This document shows positions 47,262 through 58,460 of a stretch of DNA of 64,000 bases, one piece after another (positions within the stretch are counted from its first letter, which is position 1; the number at the start of each line of letters is the position of its first letter). Under the pieces are notes generated by a model. It was not told where the DNA came from, searched no databases, and was given only the letters and a program-made list of their open reading frames with translations. The stretch is from Golubevia sp. BC0850 (lineage: Eukaryota > Basidiomycota > Exobasidiomycetes > Golubeviales > Golubeviaceae). The translations under genes and the position numbers were made by a program. The DNA lies in NCBI GenBank assembly GCA_012976225.1, contig JAAVVG010000038.1, positions 1 to 64,000 of the forward strand, written 5' to 3'.

Positions 47262-48002
47262 GGAATTTCCCCTTCTGGAACAAGCCTTAAGCATCATTAT
47301 CGGTGCACGTTACCTTCACTCTTAGGAGCTCACATTATATTTTCTTTTACTGCCTTTTGAAGCATAGCAAGCCAGTGGAAGACTTCCTTTTATATCGACG
47401 TGGACAGCAGTAGTGCAGTTTACCGCTTCTCTCTTAATCCTTTACCTGCTACTTCACCTTCCCAACCAACTAGATTTTGAGGAGGCACATCTCTTCTAAC
47501 AAGTTGTTGTAGAGGGATGACAATCTAATAACTGAGTGGCAGAAACAAAGGGATGGGACAGGGAATCGGGAATCAAAGTCGCTGCTTCTCAGCGTCACTT
47601 TCCAATTCTTCTTCCTGGTTCTGACTCTTGAAGAGTAGAGTAAAATCTGAACTCATCTCATAACTGTCAGAGGTATCAGGACCTTGTCCGTCAAAGTGCT
47701 CTCTCAGAACGTCCCCCAGAACGACCAAAGAAGGACGCCTTTCAAGGACACTCCTAATCCCTCTTTCCCACCTCCAAGTCCAAAACGTTGAAGGAGATTG
47801 GAAGATTCAGAGGATAGTTATGCTTTTTATTGTACGATGATACTTCTGATCAGTGGGGGATAGAGAGAGCGATTCCTTCGACCTTCAAACAAGCTTCAAG
47901 CTCTGCGAGGATCTTCCCTCCCACCACCAACCATCCTTTCGTCCAACCTCAGTCATCGTTCCTCCTCCTCAGCCTCCCTCCCGCTCTCCTTCAACTTCTT
48001 TG
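47262..48002. other. Intergenic: SCD6 promoter and leader
   Basis: An in-frame open stretch from 47853 to 48002 lacks ATG and is CT/Pro-rich, so it is read as 5' leader. Nothing else is seen. Confidence 0.45.
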
Positions 48003-49871
48003 ATGCAGTCACCTGCAGTTCTTAATTCCAATGCTCAACAAGCTCCCAATGGAGCTCCACCGTCTGCTGGAGGTGGTGCGATGAGCGGAGGACCATCTGA
48101 TTTCATTGGAGCTCTAATCTCTCTCATCTCAAGAGCCGACATTCGTTATCAAGGTTTCCTAGCAAGTATAGATCCAGTTCAAGCTACCATCGCTCTAGAG
48201 AAAGGTCAGTCTTGCTCCCTCTTGATCGTTCTCACACCATCCTTCTCCAGCACGAGGCTGTTCTTACTCCTTTCATCTCCTCTCAGTTCGCTCGTGGGGT
48301 ACAGAAGGTCGCTTAGCCCCTCTCGGAAGAGGTCATGAAGAAATTCCACCAAATGACAACATCTATGACTACATTGTCTTTAGAGCTGCAGATGTCAAGG
48401 ATCTTCAGATTGATGATCCAAATCCAATCAGACCTGGAAACGCTCCTGGTCAACAGGCTCTCCAAGATCCTGCTATCTTAGGCGTGAGTAGTCTGATTCA
48501 GACTGCTTTGATGCTCAAAAACATTGGGTAGGAGTAGAGGATTCAGATTGGGAAGGGGAAGGCCAGCAGTCGAAGAGATAAGGTTGTTCAAACCCAGCTC
48601 TCCAATCAGCTTCGTCTCAGTGTTAATGGACTGGGTATATGCCATCGATTGTCTTTGAGTGGCATTTTAAAATCTCGTACATGAATAGTGGTAGGCAAGA
48701 GCGAACTTGTACTGAGACTGTATCTCCCCCTCTTGCCCTTCCTCTTTTCCTCCTCGAATAGTCCTCAGGCGCAGCTCGTTCTCCAATCCAGAGGTTCGGT
48801 GGTCCTCAAGGAGGCTATGGATACGGTCCTGGAGGTCCAGGACTCGCTGGTCCACCTCCTCCTCAAGGTCCTGGTGGCTTCTATGGCGGAGCTCCTCATC
48901 AGCAACAACCTCCTCAGCAGCCAGCCCCAATCGCTTCTCCAGCCGTCACTCCAGCGGCCGCTCAACCTGAAAAGAAGGAAGAATCCAAGAAAGAGATTCC
49001 AGTGGCTCAATCAAATGGAGCAGGTCCCTCTACTTCAGCAAATGATCTAGCTTCAGAAGTCTCCAATCTTCAAGTTTCAGACAAGAAATCCAAATCCCCA
49101 TCCACTTCAACTTCTCCTTCAGCTACCAAAGCTACATCCTCAAGTAGCTCCAGATCTCCTCAAAAGAACTTCAACCTTCCTCCAGTCCCTCACGCAGCTA
49201 CTGCGGCAGCTCATCAAGCTCAACAGAATCAACAACGTCAGAACAGAGGTGGAGTTCCAGGATCAGGTGGTAGAGCTGGACCAAATAGACGCCAAGGAGG
49301 AGGTGGAGGAGGAATGTACGATGTACCTCTACCTCTAGGACCAGCTCCAGTGCCGGAACAGGACTACGACTTTGAAACAGCTAACAAGAAGTTCGAAGAT
49401 GAGAGAAAACAAGCAGCCTCCAAACAGTCGGCCGATCCCTCGAAATCTCCAACTACCAATGGAACTGGAAATGAATTCGAAACTCTGGATTCAATTCCTC
49501 CTCCTGAAGATGGAGCTAGTGGACCAAAATCTTTCTACGACCCAAAGACGACTGGATTCTTCGACAACATCAGTTCAGAAGTCAAGGAGAGGCATGAAAG
49601 ACCTGCAGGAGGAAACATAGGTGGAAGAGGTCAATCAAATGGTTCTAGAGAAGATGGCGGTCAAAGAAGAGGTGGAGGCGGGGCTGGTGGAAGCAGGGGA
49701 AGGAATCAGAGAATGGTCGAAGAGAGAAGAAATCTTCAAACTTTCGGAGACACTGGAAACGCTGGTGGAGGAACCCAAGGTAGAGGAGGATTCAATGGAA
49801 GAGGCAATGGAAGAAGTCGAGGCCGAGGAAGAGGAGGTTACAGAGGAGGTCCAAATTACGTTGAAGCTTAA
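48003..49871 (+). CDS. SCD6: LSM14/Scd6-family mRNA decapping activator and translation repressor
   Basis: Cytoplasmic RNP (P-body) protein that binds eIF4G and Dhh1/Dcp2 partners and represses translation. Three exons (48003-48204, 48287-48483, 48762-49871) give 502 residues. The Lsm domain (about residues 30-110) reads FIGALISLISRADIRYQGFL, then VRSWGTEGRLAPLGRG and YDYIVFRAADVKDLQIDD. The FDF-box region reads QDYDFETANKKFEDERK. The TFG-like motif is FYDPKTTGFFDNISSE. The C-terminus is RGG-rich (GRGNGRSRGRGRGGYRGG). The first donor is GTCAGT. An upstream in-frame GTG at 47853 was rejected because the leader is CT-rich and the ATG at 48003 precedes the domain. MSGGPSDF at about residue 28 is an alternative start. 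Confidence 0.95.
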
Positions 49872-50628
49872 AGAAAAGATGGATGAGGTTTCACGAGAAG
49901 AATCACAAAGATGCTCCATCCTAATCCCTTTTCTTTTTGTTTTTGTTTTTGTTTCACTCTGTTGCCCCTCCCCAGTCCCTTCTCAGAACCCAAAGAGCAA
50001 AGTCTCTCAAAATCGAATTCACATCCCCTTACTTTTGTTCCGTTTGCCACCCTCTTCTCAATGTTACAACTCGACTCAAATTCGATACGCACACTTTAAG
50101 AATCAAACTACAAAATCGAACCTCCCCAGGCGATCGTCCGAATTGCACAACTCAAAAGGAATGAACAGGCTGTGGCGACGTTTCTGAGTAGGAGGTCGTT
50201 CGAGGGTCGTCTTATCCGAATTGCAGCCAGTGGAAAATCAGGAAGTGAGGAATAGAGCTAGGTTGAAAAATTTACAGGTGGAAGTACGAGAGTTAGACAA
50301 GCAGAAAGAGCCATAAAGAGAAAGGGTGACGAGCAAGACCCTGAGAGCAAGATGGGAATTTTGGTTGTGTCTACGAGGCTATGAATACAAAAAAGGGTGA
50401 GTAAAAGGACATGTGAGATTTTCTTTAAGTTAAAGCATCACAGAAAATCTCAAAGTCATCGGAACTGGCAGCGAATCTAGATTCTGGGGAGAAATGACAA
50501 CCTTGACGTTCGAGGTCCATTTCCATTTCCTCTGAAACATCGCCTGAATATAAGCCTTCATATGGTCTCGAAGTCGATAATGAAAAGTTTAAAGATTCGA
50601 ATCTAGAGGGAATCGATGGGACTGATCT
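49872..50628. other. Intergenic between convergent genes
   Basis: SCD6 3' UTR (TTTTTGTTTTTG runs near 49935-49950) and the flank of the Ser-rich gene. No convincing gene. Confidence 0.5.
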
Positions 50629-51249
50629 TCATTTTCGAGATTTACTTTTAGTGGGTCTGCTTGGTTTTGATTCGCATTCCTGGTCTGCTTCTGGTGATTG
50701 GAGAGTGAATGGGGATGGAATTGAAGAGTGAATTTCCGTTTCTAGAGATGAGATTGAGGAGCTGCTAGATTGAAGACCAGGGGTAGAAGGCGAAGAAAAA
50801 GTGGATGAGGTTGGAGTGGAAGGTGGAGTTGAAGGACTGTATGACTCTTCTTCGAAAGAAGGAACTAGATCTCTGGGGATAATGCTGAGAGGTGTGATTA
50901 TGATTGCAGGTGGAAAGAATTCTTGTCGGCTAGACGATTCGGGTAGAGGGAAACTTTGCTCAAGGAACTTCTCGACCGGTTTGCGTTTGATGTTGAAAGT
51001 AGGACTTGATCTGCTGGATTTGTGATAAGAGACTGGTCTCGATGAAGAGGCTAAGTTGACCTTGCCACTTGAAGTTTCCCTAACAGACCTTCTCCTGGCT
51101 CGAGATTCCGAGCTGAGAAATTGATCAGCTCGACGCAGAAGTCCTAGTTCTTCAACGTTCCGAGGGGCAGTTGAAGATAGAGGTGATAGAGCTGATTCGA
51201 AACAAGGGTTGTCTTGTGGTGAGGAGAGTCGGCTATGAGAACGAATCAT
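50629..51249 (-). CDS. Ser/Pro-rich protein of unknown function
   Basis: An ATG-initiated single coding exon of 206 residues, rich in Ser, Pro and Arg (LLRRADQFLSSESRARRRSV, SPSTPPSTPTSSTFSSPSTP, ending PSRPTKSKSRK). The only compact hydrophobic patch is FFPPAIIITPLSIIP. A strong 3' splice site (CTACTCTCACAG) lies just upstream of the ATG and a GTAAGT donor lies near 51361, so a 5' UTR intron of about 100 bp is likely. No domain is recognised; it could be a phosphoregulated disordered protein. Confidence 0.6.
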   Translation of the reverse strand: MIRSHSRLSSPQDNPCFESALSPLSSTAPRNVEELGLLRRADQFLSSESRARRRSVRETSSGKVNLASSSRPVSYHKSSRSSPTFNIKRKPVEKFLEQSFPLPESSSRQEFFPPAIIITPLSIIPRDLVPSFEEESYSPSTPPSTPTSSTFSSPSTPGLQSSSSSISSLETEIHSSIPSPFTLQSPEADQECESKPSRPTKSKSRK

Positions 51250-52205
51250 GTTGTGGATCTGTGAGAGTAGTGGCGAAAAGGAGCGGGTCAGCTTCCTGAG
51301 GCTCTGAAGAGATTGTTTCGAGGCTATACTGAAAGTAGTGATCGACAGAGCCTACAACTTACCTGTTACTAGGTTTTGGAAAGAGGCAGGAAAAGTTGAA
51401 GCGTTGAGGATCGAAAGAAGACTTGGGTGGAGGAAAAAGAGAGAGATGACCTGAAACTCCACGAAGCAATGCTCCTTATGAAGCATCCCTTGAAGTTCCA
51501 AATGCCAGAGCCGAAACACGATGGGCTGCATGGCCGTGAAGGTGGGCAGAAGAAGCCGCAGGGAGGGCTTTGGGGGATGTGAAATGTCTTTGCCCAACTC
51601 GAAGGTCCAAGTTTCGAACGCCAAGCTTTACTTTACCCTCCCGACGATCTCGATTCTAGAGATCACACCGAGAAATTCAGGAAGAGACACGGGATTTCAT
51701 GTAAGACCTGCAGGAGGGACAGGTGCGAGAGAGGCTGGAAAATGAAGAAAGACTTCCCAGACGCCGTGGCCTCTCTCTCGTCACCCGTCGATCTTCTCGT
51801 CCGGACACTACACATCCAAAGTATCTAAATGAATCACAGAAAGAAATCCAAACAAACAACGAGACCGCCCGAAACGGTTTGAGACAAGTTCTAGATGGCT
51901 GACTTTGAAATTTTACAAAAAGCTTCGAAACGGTCTCGAAGGTTTTTCAATTTTCAGTATTCCAGTTTTGGCTTGATCTAGATACATACTTGCCTTGTTG
52001 GATTCCAGGTTCTGTTTGTTTGTTTGGGTCTCGAAGAATTTCACAGGCCTGAGTATGTTTCAAGGGGAATGGACTTGAGAAAGAAGGTATAAAAGGGGGA
52101 AACCAAATCGGTCCTCTTCAGATCCCCATCAACACATCTCTTTTCTCTTCCCCCTCTACCTCTCACTTCTTCACCTCTTCAACCTACTCTACTATCACTC
52201 TCAAA
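51250..52205 (+). promoter_or_regulatory. Intergenic with TATA box at 52089-52096
   Basis: TATAAAAG lies 117 bases upstream of the secreted-protein ATG, in the string GAAGGTATAAAAG, which recurs upstream of the thaumatin-like gene at 59194-59205. A CT-rich leader follows (52130-52200). Upstream, 51840-51960 contains repeated GAAACGGT-like strings. No further gene is called between 51362 and 52080. Confidence 0.6.
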
Positions 52206-53269
52206 ATGAAGCTAACTCTACCAATCGCTGCCACTCTTCTAGTCGTCCTCTCCTCTTCTTCTGAAGCCTCTCCTTCCTTCGAACCTCGCAACTCTGCCAA
52301 CTTCGGATTGACCTCCTCCAACTGCTACGGAGCTCCGGTCAACCCATGGACCCCTTCTGCCGCTCCAGGATGGTGGTTAGGAGCTCCCTGCAAGAAGAGT
52401 CTTCCAATGTGGGATGGAGGTGACTTCAACCTCTGCAACAACTGGTGGTCGAGCTTCATCCCAGTCTGCTACGCCAAGCAGAACCCTTCCAACTTCAATT
52501 TCTGCACTCAATGGTGGTCTTCTTTCGTTCCTTTCTGTAAAGCCAACAACGGTGGTGGATCTTCTCCTTCAACCACTACCATCAAGGCTACTCAGACATC
52601 TACGGCCGCCACCTCCACTGCTACCTCTACCTCAGGATCAGGAAGTGGAAGTGGAAGTGTCTGCAGCAATGGGTACTTGCAAGCTTATAGCAACTACAGT
52701 ACCACTGCTTTGACTGGTGTCTACCAAGGACAGATGGTGGGAGCCGCTACCATCGATAACGAGAACTACTTGACCTGTAAGTAGAGAAGAAAGAGATTTG
52801 ATTCCCTACATCTTGACTCTCGGCTCACTCTTTTACTCTTTCTTTCTTTTACTTCTTTCAGATGGACTCGTCGACAACCTGGCTCAGTGTGAAGCCGTCT
52901 GTGATGGCATCGCTGCTTGCACCTTCATCAATCTGGTGAGTCGACTTTTTGCCACTTCTCTTTCTCTCAAAATTCTGCCGCAGCATCCGACGACCTCCTT
53001 CTCTCCTTCTCCAACAGTCCCGAGAGTTCAACTCTAACATAAAAGACTCTTACGGACCAGAAAAGCTCACTTGCGCTGTCTACAAGGCCTGTTCAGGACC
53101 AGAGAAGGCTACCAACTACGGAGGACAAGGTGAGTTCTCGAATCTTTTTTTTCTTTCTAGCTGCATGTCCACCTTGTTTTGATCGCCAACTTCATTTCAT
53201 TTTCTCCAACCAGACGACCCTACCTATATTACCAACTCTCAAGCCTGGTGCAAGTCTGGAAAATGTTAA
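52206..53269 (+). CDS. Secreted Cys/Trp-rich protein with duplicated CxxWWSSF module
   Basis: Extracellular protein of unknown role. Four exons (52206-52776, 52862-52935, 53018-53129, 53214-53269) give 270 residues. A signal peptide (MKLTLPIAATLLVVLSSSSE, cleavage near residue 21) starts the protein. Two related modules follow: FNLCNNWWSSFIPVCYAK and FNFCTQWWSSFVPFCKAN, preceded by PGWWLGAPCKKSLPMW. A Ser/Thr/Gly linker (residues about 120-155) probably carries O-glycans. The C-terminal part has eight or more Cys (NLAQCEAVCDGIAACTFINL, CAVYKACSG, AWCKSGKC), resembling a Pan-like or CFEM-like disulfide domain, though no family is certain. The strong TATA box and leader suggest high or regulated expression. 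It could be a cell-wall or host-interaction protein; that is inference. Confidence 0.88.
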
Positions 53270-53789
53270 ACTCCTCTCACTCTCTTTTCTCTCGAATCTG
53301 GTTCCTTCATCATCGGTTAGCTTGCCTTTCAATCAGTCACCCATTCAAAGATCCATTCTCAGTGTCACCTCAATTTCGTTTCTCTTTAGATTCTCTTTCG
53401 TCTTCTTTCCAACAGTCACCTCTAAACCGTACACGCTCTTTCCTTTATTTTGTAACATATCTGATCAAAATTGCTCCTTGCGCAGCCTTACACAAAAGCC
53501 TCAATCTACAGATCTTATCATATTACTTTGCTTTTTGTCACCTGAAGAAGTCCTAGCCTGATCTTACTTGCTTCAGGGATAAGAGACGTTAGTGAAATCT
53601 TCCAACAATTTCGTTCCTCACTTCGTAGTGCCGATTTTTCTCCTTCAAACTGGATCTGGAGATCCCTACTTCAAGCCTCTAGCATAGTTTCCGTTCTCTC
53701 TATTCGATCTCTCAAACCGACGCTAGACTGTATGCTATCCATTTCCAAAAGATATCAATGTAAAACAATCTGAGCCATCCTTTTCTCTA
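53270..53789. other. Intergenic between convergent genes
   Basis: 3' flanks of the secreted-protein gene and MDM35. Frames here (for example 53130-53561) are intronic or 3' shadows. Confidence 0.5.
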
Positions 53790-54633
53790 TTATAGATCCG
53801 AATCTTTACCTCTTTCAGCTTTAGGGAAAGGAAAAGGAGGATTGTCCTTCTGATCCGGATTGGAAGGTCTGTCTCTTGGGAATGGGAAGGGATTGTAAGA
53901 TCGAGCGTCTGCTATTAGAGGGGCTAGAGATTTTTCGTTGATTGCTTTCTGAAAGTTTCAAGATTTGAAGAGAGGAAGAAATGGATAATCGAGTTAGACA
54001 GGCGAATCCAAGGGAAGGAGGGAAGGGAACAGGAAGATGAAGGTTGGGAGTGGGGCTGCGATTGAGCTTTTATTGAAGATGAATGGGACTTTGGAGTCTC
54101 CAACTTGATTGATATTTAGTAAATCTTCTAGTTGAGCTCCTTTTGACAGGAGAGAAGAAAGCATGTCATCTAGCTAGGATCAAACGTTCCCACTATCAGC
54201 AGCTGTGGACTGTAGCTACCTCCCCTTTCTCTTTCCTAAGTTGAACTTCGTCCTCTACCCATCTATCTACTTCAAGGATCCATCGAGCAGCCAGGGATCA
54301 CCTACTCACCTTGACGCAAGCCTGATAATCAGTGAAAAGCTGCCCACATTCAGTATCCAACCTTTTCCTGAGCTCAAGGTTTCTCTTCCTCCTCTGCTCC
54401 TCACCCGAACCCTTTGCATCTGCTTTAATATCTCTATTGGACCAAGGCGACCAAGGGTTATCTGATTTCGAGGTTGGAGGTTGTTGAGTTTGAGGAGTGA
54501 CTTGCAGATAATCTTGAAGCCAAAGGTTGAAGCAATTGTCGTATTTGTGTTTCAAAGGAGTACATTCAGCTGAAAGTGAATCCATCACGCCGAGTCCAGC
54601 TGGTCCAGAAGTTGAAGTTGAAGGTTCACTCAT
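53790..54633 (-). CDS. MDM35: MDM35/TRIAP1-family twin CX9C intermembrane-space protein
   Basis: Partner of the Ups/PRELI lipid-transfer proteins in the mitochondrial intermembrane space, imported through Mia40. Two exons (54633-54310 and 53948-53790) with a 361-bp intron give 160 residues. The twin CX9C motif is exact: CTPLKHKYDNC and CGQLFTDYQAC. Family residues FNLWLQDYL and VKKAINEKSLAPLI surround it. It is longer than yeast Mdm35 (86 residues) because of a Ser/Pro insertion between the two helices (PQTQQPPTSKSDNPWSPW) and a Pro-rich tail (YNPFPFPRDRPSNPDQKDNP). Confidence 0.93.
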
Positions 54634-54867
54634 CTTTGATGTGGGTGGAGAGAGGGGAGTGAGTTGATTGGAGGTTCTTGGAGAGAAGATTGCGGAGAGC
54701 AGAAAGACTCTCCTTCTTTCCACCCACAACCATCTTTTCTAGTCGTCCTTCCTATCCTTATCCTTAATCAACTCAAGATGTTCCCCTTTTTTGGAAGTTA
54801 TCAATATTATCGGAAATTCTCCAATCACTCTGTAATCTACCAATGACTTCAAGATGGACCAAGACCT

Positions 54868-55994
54868 TTAAGATCTCCCGATCGTCAACAACCCCCAATG
54901 TCCCATGCTTAAGAGAACCATATTTCGTTTAAACGACGAAGCAAAAGATGATGAAGACGAAGAAGAGGAAGAAGAACGCAGAAGAAAGAAAGAAGGAACA
55001 GATTGCACGATGGGTCTTTTGAAGAGTAATAGATGAAGTTTGGAATGCTTTGAAACAAACATCTGAATGACTGAAGAAGTTTCATTACAGGATTGGGAAG
55101 AAGACCTGAATTTTCCAAATCTGAGGTATCTCAAATTGCGTGGGGGGGGGGGGGGAGGGGGGTACGGGAGAAGTAGTTGAGAAGTGGTTCTCGAAATTAG
55201 AAAAGAGTTGGAAGAAATCAACATGTCGGCTCGATCTGATTATTCGTCCTTTGCCAAATGATCAAAGCTCCACTTCTCTACTCAGCAGAATGAATTCAAG
55301 CCTGCGTGCAATCTCAGATTCGTGGAAATGGAGAGGAACGATTCGTCGAGCATCGATAGGAAGAGAAGAAACCAACTTGAGCACAGAGTCCCACTTCCTT
55401 GAAATTTCCAACATGTTGAGACTAATATCAATATCACTCGACTCGTATGTGGCTTCTATAGACGTCATCTTAATGCTATGAGGTTGAAGTCTGCTACGAG
55501 ATCGAAAGAGTAAAAGATGGAGCTTCTGAAGAAGTTGACACCTCTTTGTCCGATAGCTTCAACTCATGTGCTTCTGCTTCTTATATTCTCATCAGTTTGG
55601 CCAATCTCTATCTTTCAATACGACCTCTCTCAAAAGGAACAAATCCCTCACCTTGCTTCTTCGTAGAAGCCTGGTGGAGAGCTTCGAGCTTCTCTCTCGC
55701 GAGTCGGATCGAACTTGAAGCTGCTCGTCTCTTTTGCCCCTACAGATGACCTCAATCCCTAAAGGAGGCGACAGATCTAGCCTTCATCTTCTCACAAGAA
55801 TCAGCTTCAAGGTCTTTTTGAGAGGAGCGACAAGGTGTCTTTTTGAGGATTCTTCGATTCGGAAAGAACAATAGTGTTGGTAGAGTGAAAACCTCTGTCA
55901 GAAGAAGTCGAACAAATGACTCTGCGAGAAGCACTTCGTTCAACCCCTCTGTTCCCTCTGTGCCAATGTGACCACCTTCCTCACTGAACTTCAT
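54868..55994 (-). pseudogene. Decayed F-box/LRR-type gene relic (copy F)
   Basis: Minus-strand coding-like pieces lie in different frames: MKFSEEGGHIGTEGTEGL from 55994; TSIEATYESSDIDISLNMLE and LPIDARRIVPLHFHESEIA from 55468; then, after a G-rich tract, LRYLRFGKFRSSSQ, IQMFVSKHSKLHLLLFKRP and a poly-Ser stretch ending near 54868. The leucine spacing and position next to copy C suggest the leucine-rich part of an F-box gene, but no single frame or splice path joins them. Assignment is by resemblance only. Confidence 0.4.
55142..55162. repeat. G-rich tract
   Basis: A run of fourteen G, one A, then six G. It interrupts the coding-like frame of F-box relic F and could form a G-quadruplex or be a slippage site. 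Confidence 0.85.
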
Positions 55995-56148
55995 CTCCTG
56001 AATCTCTCACGGTTCAAAAGGGGGATAGAAGTCATTAGCGAGGCAGCTTTCCTTGAGATTTGTCGCTCGCTGAGATAGTAGAGATTCGAAGAGATTATTG
56101 GTTCAGCAATCAGAAGAGTTAACAGAGTTGATCTTCAAACTAGATGAA

Positions 56149-57372
56149 CTACTCACGAATCTCTCTCTGTTTCAAAAGCTGCAATGAAACCTTTCGACTG
56201 GTAAACATCTCCAGCTCTTGCAGCTCTTTCCTTCTCTCGGTCCAAAGCTCCTTGCTTCTAGTAGATACGGCCTCTTCAGACTTTGGGTCCCAGCAACCCA
56301 TCGGAACTCCCACTGTCTTGAGATTCGGAATGTGTCTTGAAGTGAGAATCTGGGCGAGTTGAGTATCTTCTTCATAATCCCTAGTTTGAGGTTGGGAGTT
56401 GTCCTGGCGTAAAGAGGGAGGTAGAGATGACCTTTAGGCTTTGTGGGAGTTGCTGCTGAGGTCTGGATGAAAGTAGTTGTAGAGAGCTGTAACCAAGGCA
56501 GATGCACTTAGGCTGGTTGAAGCGACTGTAATCGACCACTTTAATCTCTAGACCCAAATCGAACCCCCTCGTTCTTATGTGGGTCAAAGTCTCCTGCGAT
56601 CTTTCTAACAGGACGGACAGAGACTCCGAAATGACACGAGATTGGTCTCCCTCTCTTGATGCCAGAGTCACACGGAGTTCCAAAGATTTGAGCTCCTTTG
56701 TAACCGATAGAAGGTTTCCGATGGCGTCTGACTTTCGACTTCCTAGTCTCCTAATCCTCCGACTTTCCCAAGGCAATCCCCACCAAGTGCTCCTATCTGA
56801 CACATCGAAAGTGAAGGTAACCGCTAGAGCCAAGTCTTCAATCTTCGATAAACCGCTGAAAGTCTCGTGGTACTCTTCCAGAAAAGATTCGATTCTGATT
56901 TAGTCGTGATGGTGAGAGTGAGGATGACTTGACGTAGAAGAGGACAGAAGCAGAGGAGCCAGATGGCCTTGTTGGCAGGAAGTTCGTTGTTCTTACGATC
57001 TTCACATCTCCCGATATGTAGCTGTTTGAGTGCGTTGGTGAGAAAAGAGAAAGGAATCTATTTCCCTCCGACTCGTTCGACTGAAGGCAGCTCCCAAACC
57101 TGCGGATGAAGAATTAATAGTGTCTGTAGGCTTTGGATCTTGCTGAAGAAGTTCTTCACCGCAGTCTCCACTGCTTTGTATCGGTAGAGCTTACGAAGGA
57201 ATGGTCAGACAAGTGACAACTCACATCCGCATCTCCTCTCTTCTTCATCCTCGACCAACATCCAACTTCTGACTTGCTCTACCAACTGCACAGACAGATC
57301 TTCTGGTAGATTGTCGAGCTTGGTTGGTAGTCTTTCCTTGACAGCTCCTGTCTTGAGTTCTAATTTATCCAT
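56149..57372 (-). pseudogene. Damaged F-box/LRR gene (copy C, homologue of the inverted repeat)
   Basis: Third member of the copy A/B family, more diverged. From the ATG at 57372, exon 1 reads MDKLELKTGAVKERLPTKLD and an F-box NLPEDLSVQLVEQVRSWMLV. It has a 4-base deletion near the donor. The intron then runs directly into the late part of exon 2 (RKLYRYKAVE), so most of exon 2 is lost. Past LHIGR it retains sequence missing from copy B (CEDRKNNELPANKAIWLLCF). It then continues, after a frame change, as EEYHETFSGLSKIEDLAL, RSTWWGLPWESRRIRR and KELKSLELRVTLASREGDQS. The tail near 56342-56149 reads DYEEDTQLAQILTSRHIPNL, GVPMGCWDP and ends QLLKQREIRE. It is a host pseudogene. Confidence 0.75.
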
Positions 57373-58172
57373 TTTGATTGAAGGAAGAAGTGAAATAAAG
57401 ATGGTGAACTCTTTTGTCGAGGTTGATCTCTCAGCTTCCTCTGAACTTTGATTGCAAGATGAGGAATAGAATCAAGTAGAGGGAAGAATGGAGTGGATGG
57501 TTAGGAAGAGAAGAGAGTCCAGTTTGAAATCTACTTTTCTACTTTCTACAGCGCTTCGGTCCTCGGTGCTCGAAAGTCGAGAAGAGGTCAAGAGTTGCAT
57601 CTTCTGTGACGAACTCTCCTCCTTCTCTACATGCCATCAAATTATCCACTCTCTAATCAGAGTGATACGGTCGCCGTTCAATTCATCAGCAGCTTCGAAC
57701 CTGGAGAGAGCATGAGTAAGCACTTCTCCCGTCCTCATATCCTCAGCGCTTCAGCCTCGATCGACGCTATTCTGCAACTTTCGAAGAGCCGAGGCCATTT
57801 GAGAACTGAGAAACAAAGATCAGACATCACACAGGTCTCAGATGATGATGAGAAAAGGGGGCAGGAGGAAGGATAAACAAGAAAGAAATTACGAGAGAAC
57901 GTCCCTTCCTTTCCGGAAAACCCCTTGACAAGATACTTCCGCGCTCAGAAACACGTTATTTACAGCTGCTTCATCTTCAAATCCTATGAAGTTAGCATAC
58001 CTCCTAGAAAAGCAAAGACGCTTTGTTGAGTTGGAACCTGATCATGGAAAACTGAAGGCTAGCTCTGGAGAAGGGAAAGCTTTGTCTTCACAGATCGAAA
58101 GGGAACAGGAAGAAGAGGATTACGGATCAGTGGTGACCAAAGGGACGAATCAAAAGTAGCAAGACTTGACAC
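57373..58172. other. Intergenic
   Basis: Short frames on the plus strand (57488-57876) lack family-like sequence. I see no gene, RNA or repeat of note. Confidence 0.4.
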
Positions 58173-58460
58173 TCACAAAGATTTGACAAAAGGGATCTCT
58201 TCAGATTTCAACTTCCCAACACCTCGGCTGTAGATTCGAATCCACCAATTCGTCTCTCGGTGCTTTTTCCTCACCTTGAACGTTTCTTGTTGTCCTGCGA
58301 AAGATAAGATTTAGACTAGATCTAAATTCTCTCGCAACCCCTTACCCCTTGTTTTCTTCACCCCATTCTTCTACACTTGATTTCCATCTCTTCCATACGT
58401 TGAGTTCCGGAAACATGGTTTTTATGTCTCTGAGATCCCAGAGAAGTTGATTGGTAACAA
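58173..58460 (-). other. Orphan coding-like exons
   Basis: On the minus strand an open stretch reads VTNQLLWDLRDIKTMFPELN then VWKRWKSSVEEWGEENKG, followed by a GTAAGG donor. After a CTTTCGCAG acceptor at about 58295 the sequence contains FKVRKKHRETNWW, IRIYSRGVGKLKSEEIPFVK, ending at a GTGAGT donor or TGA near 58173. The two pieces look protein-coding, but the obvious splice is one base out of phase. It may be a small multi-exon gene, or a relic like the nearby F-box genes. I do not recognise the protein. Confidence 0.35.
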
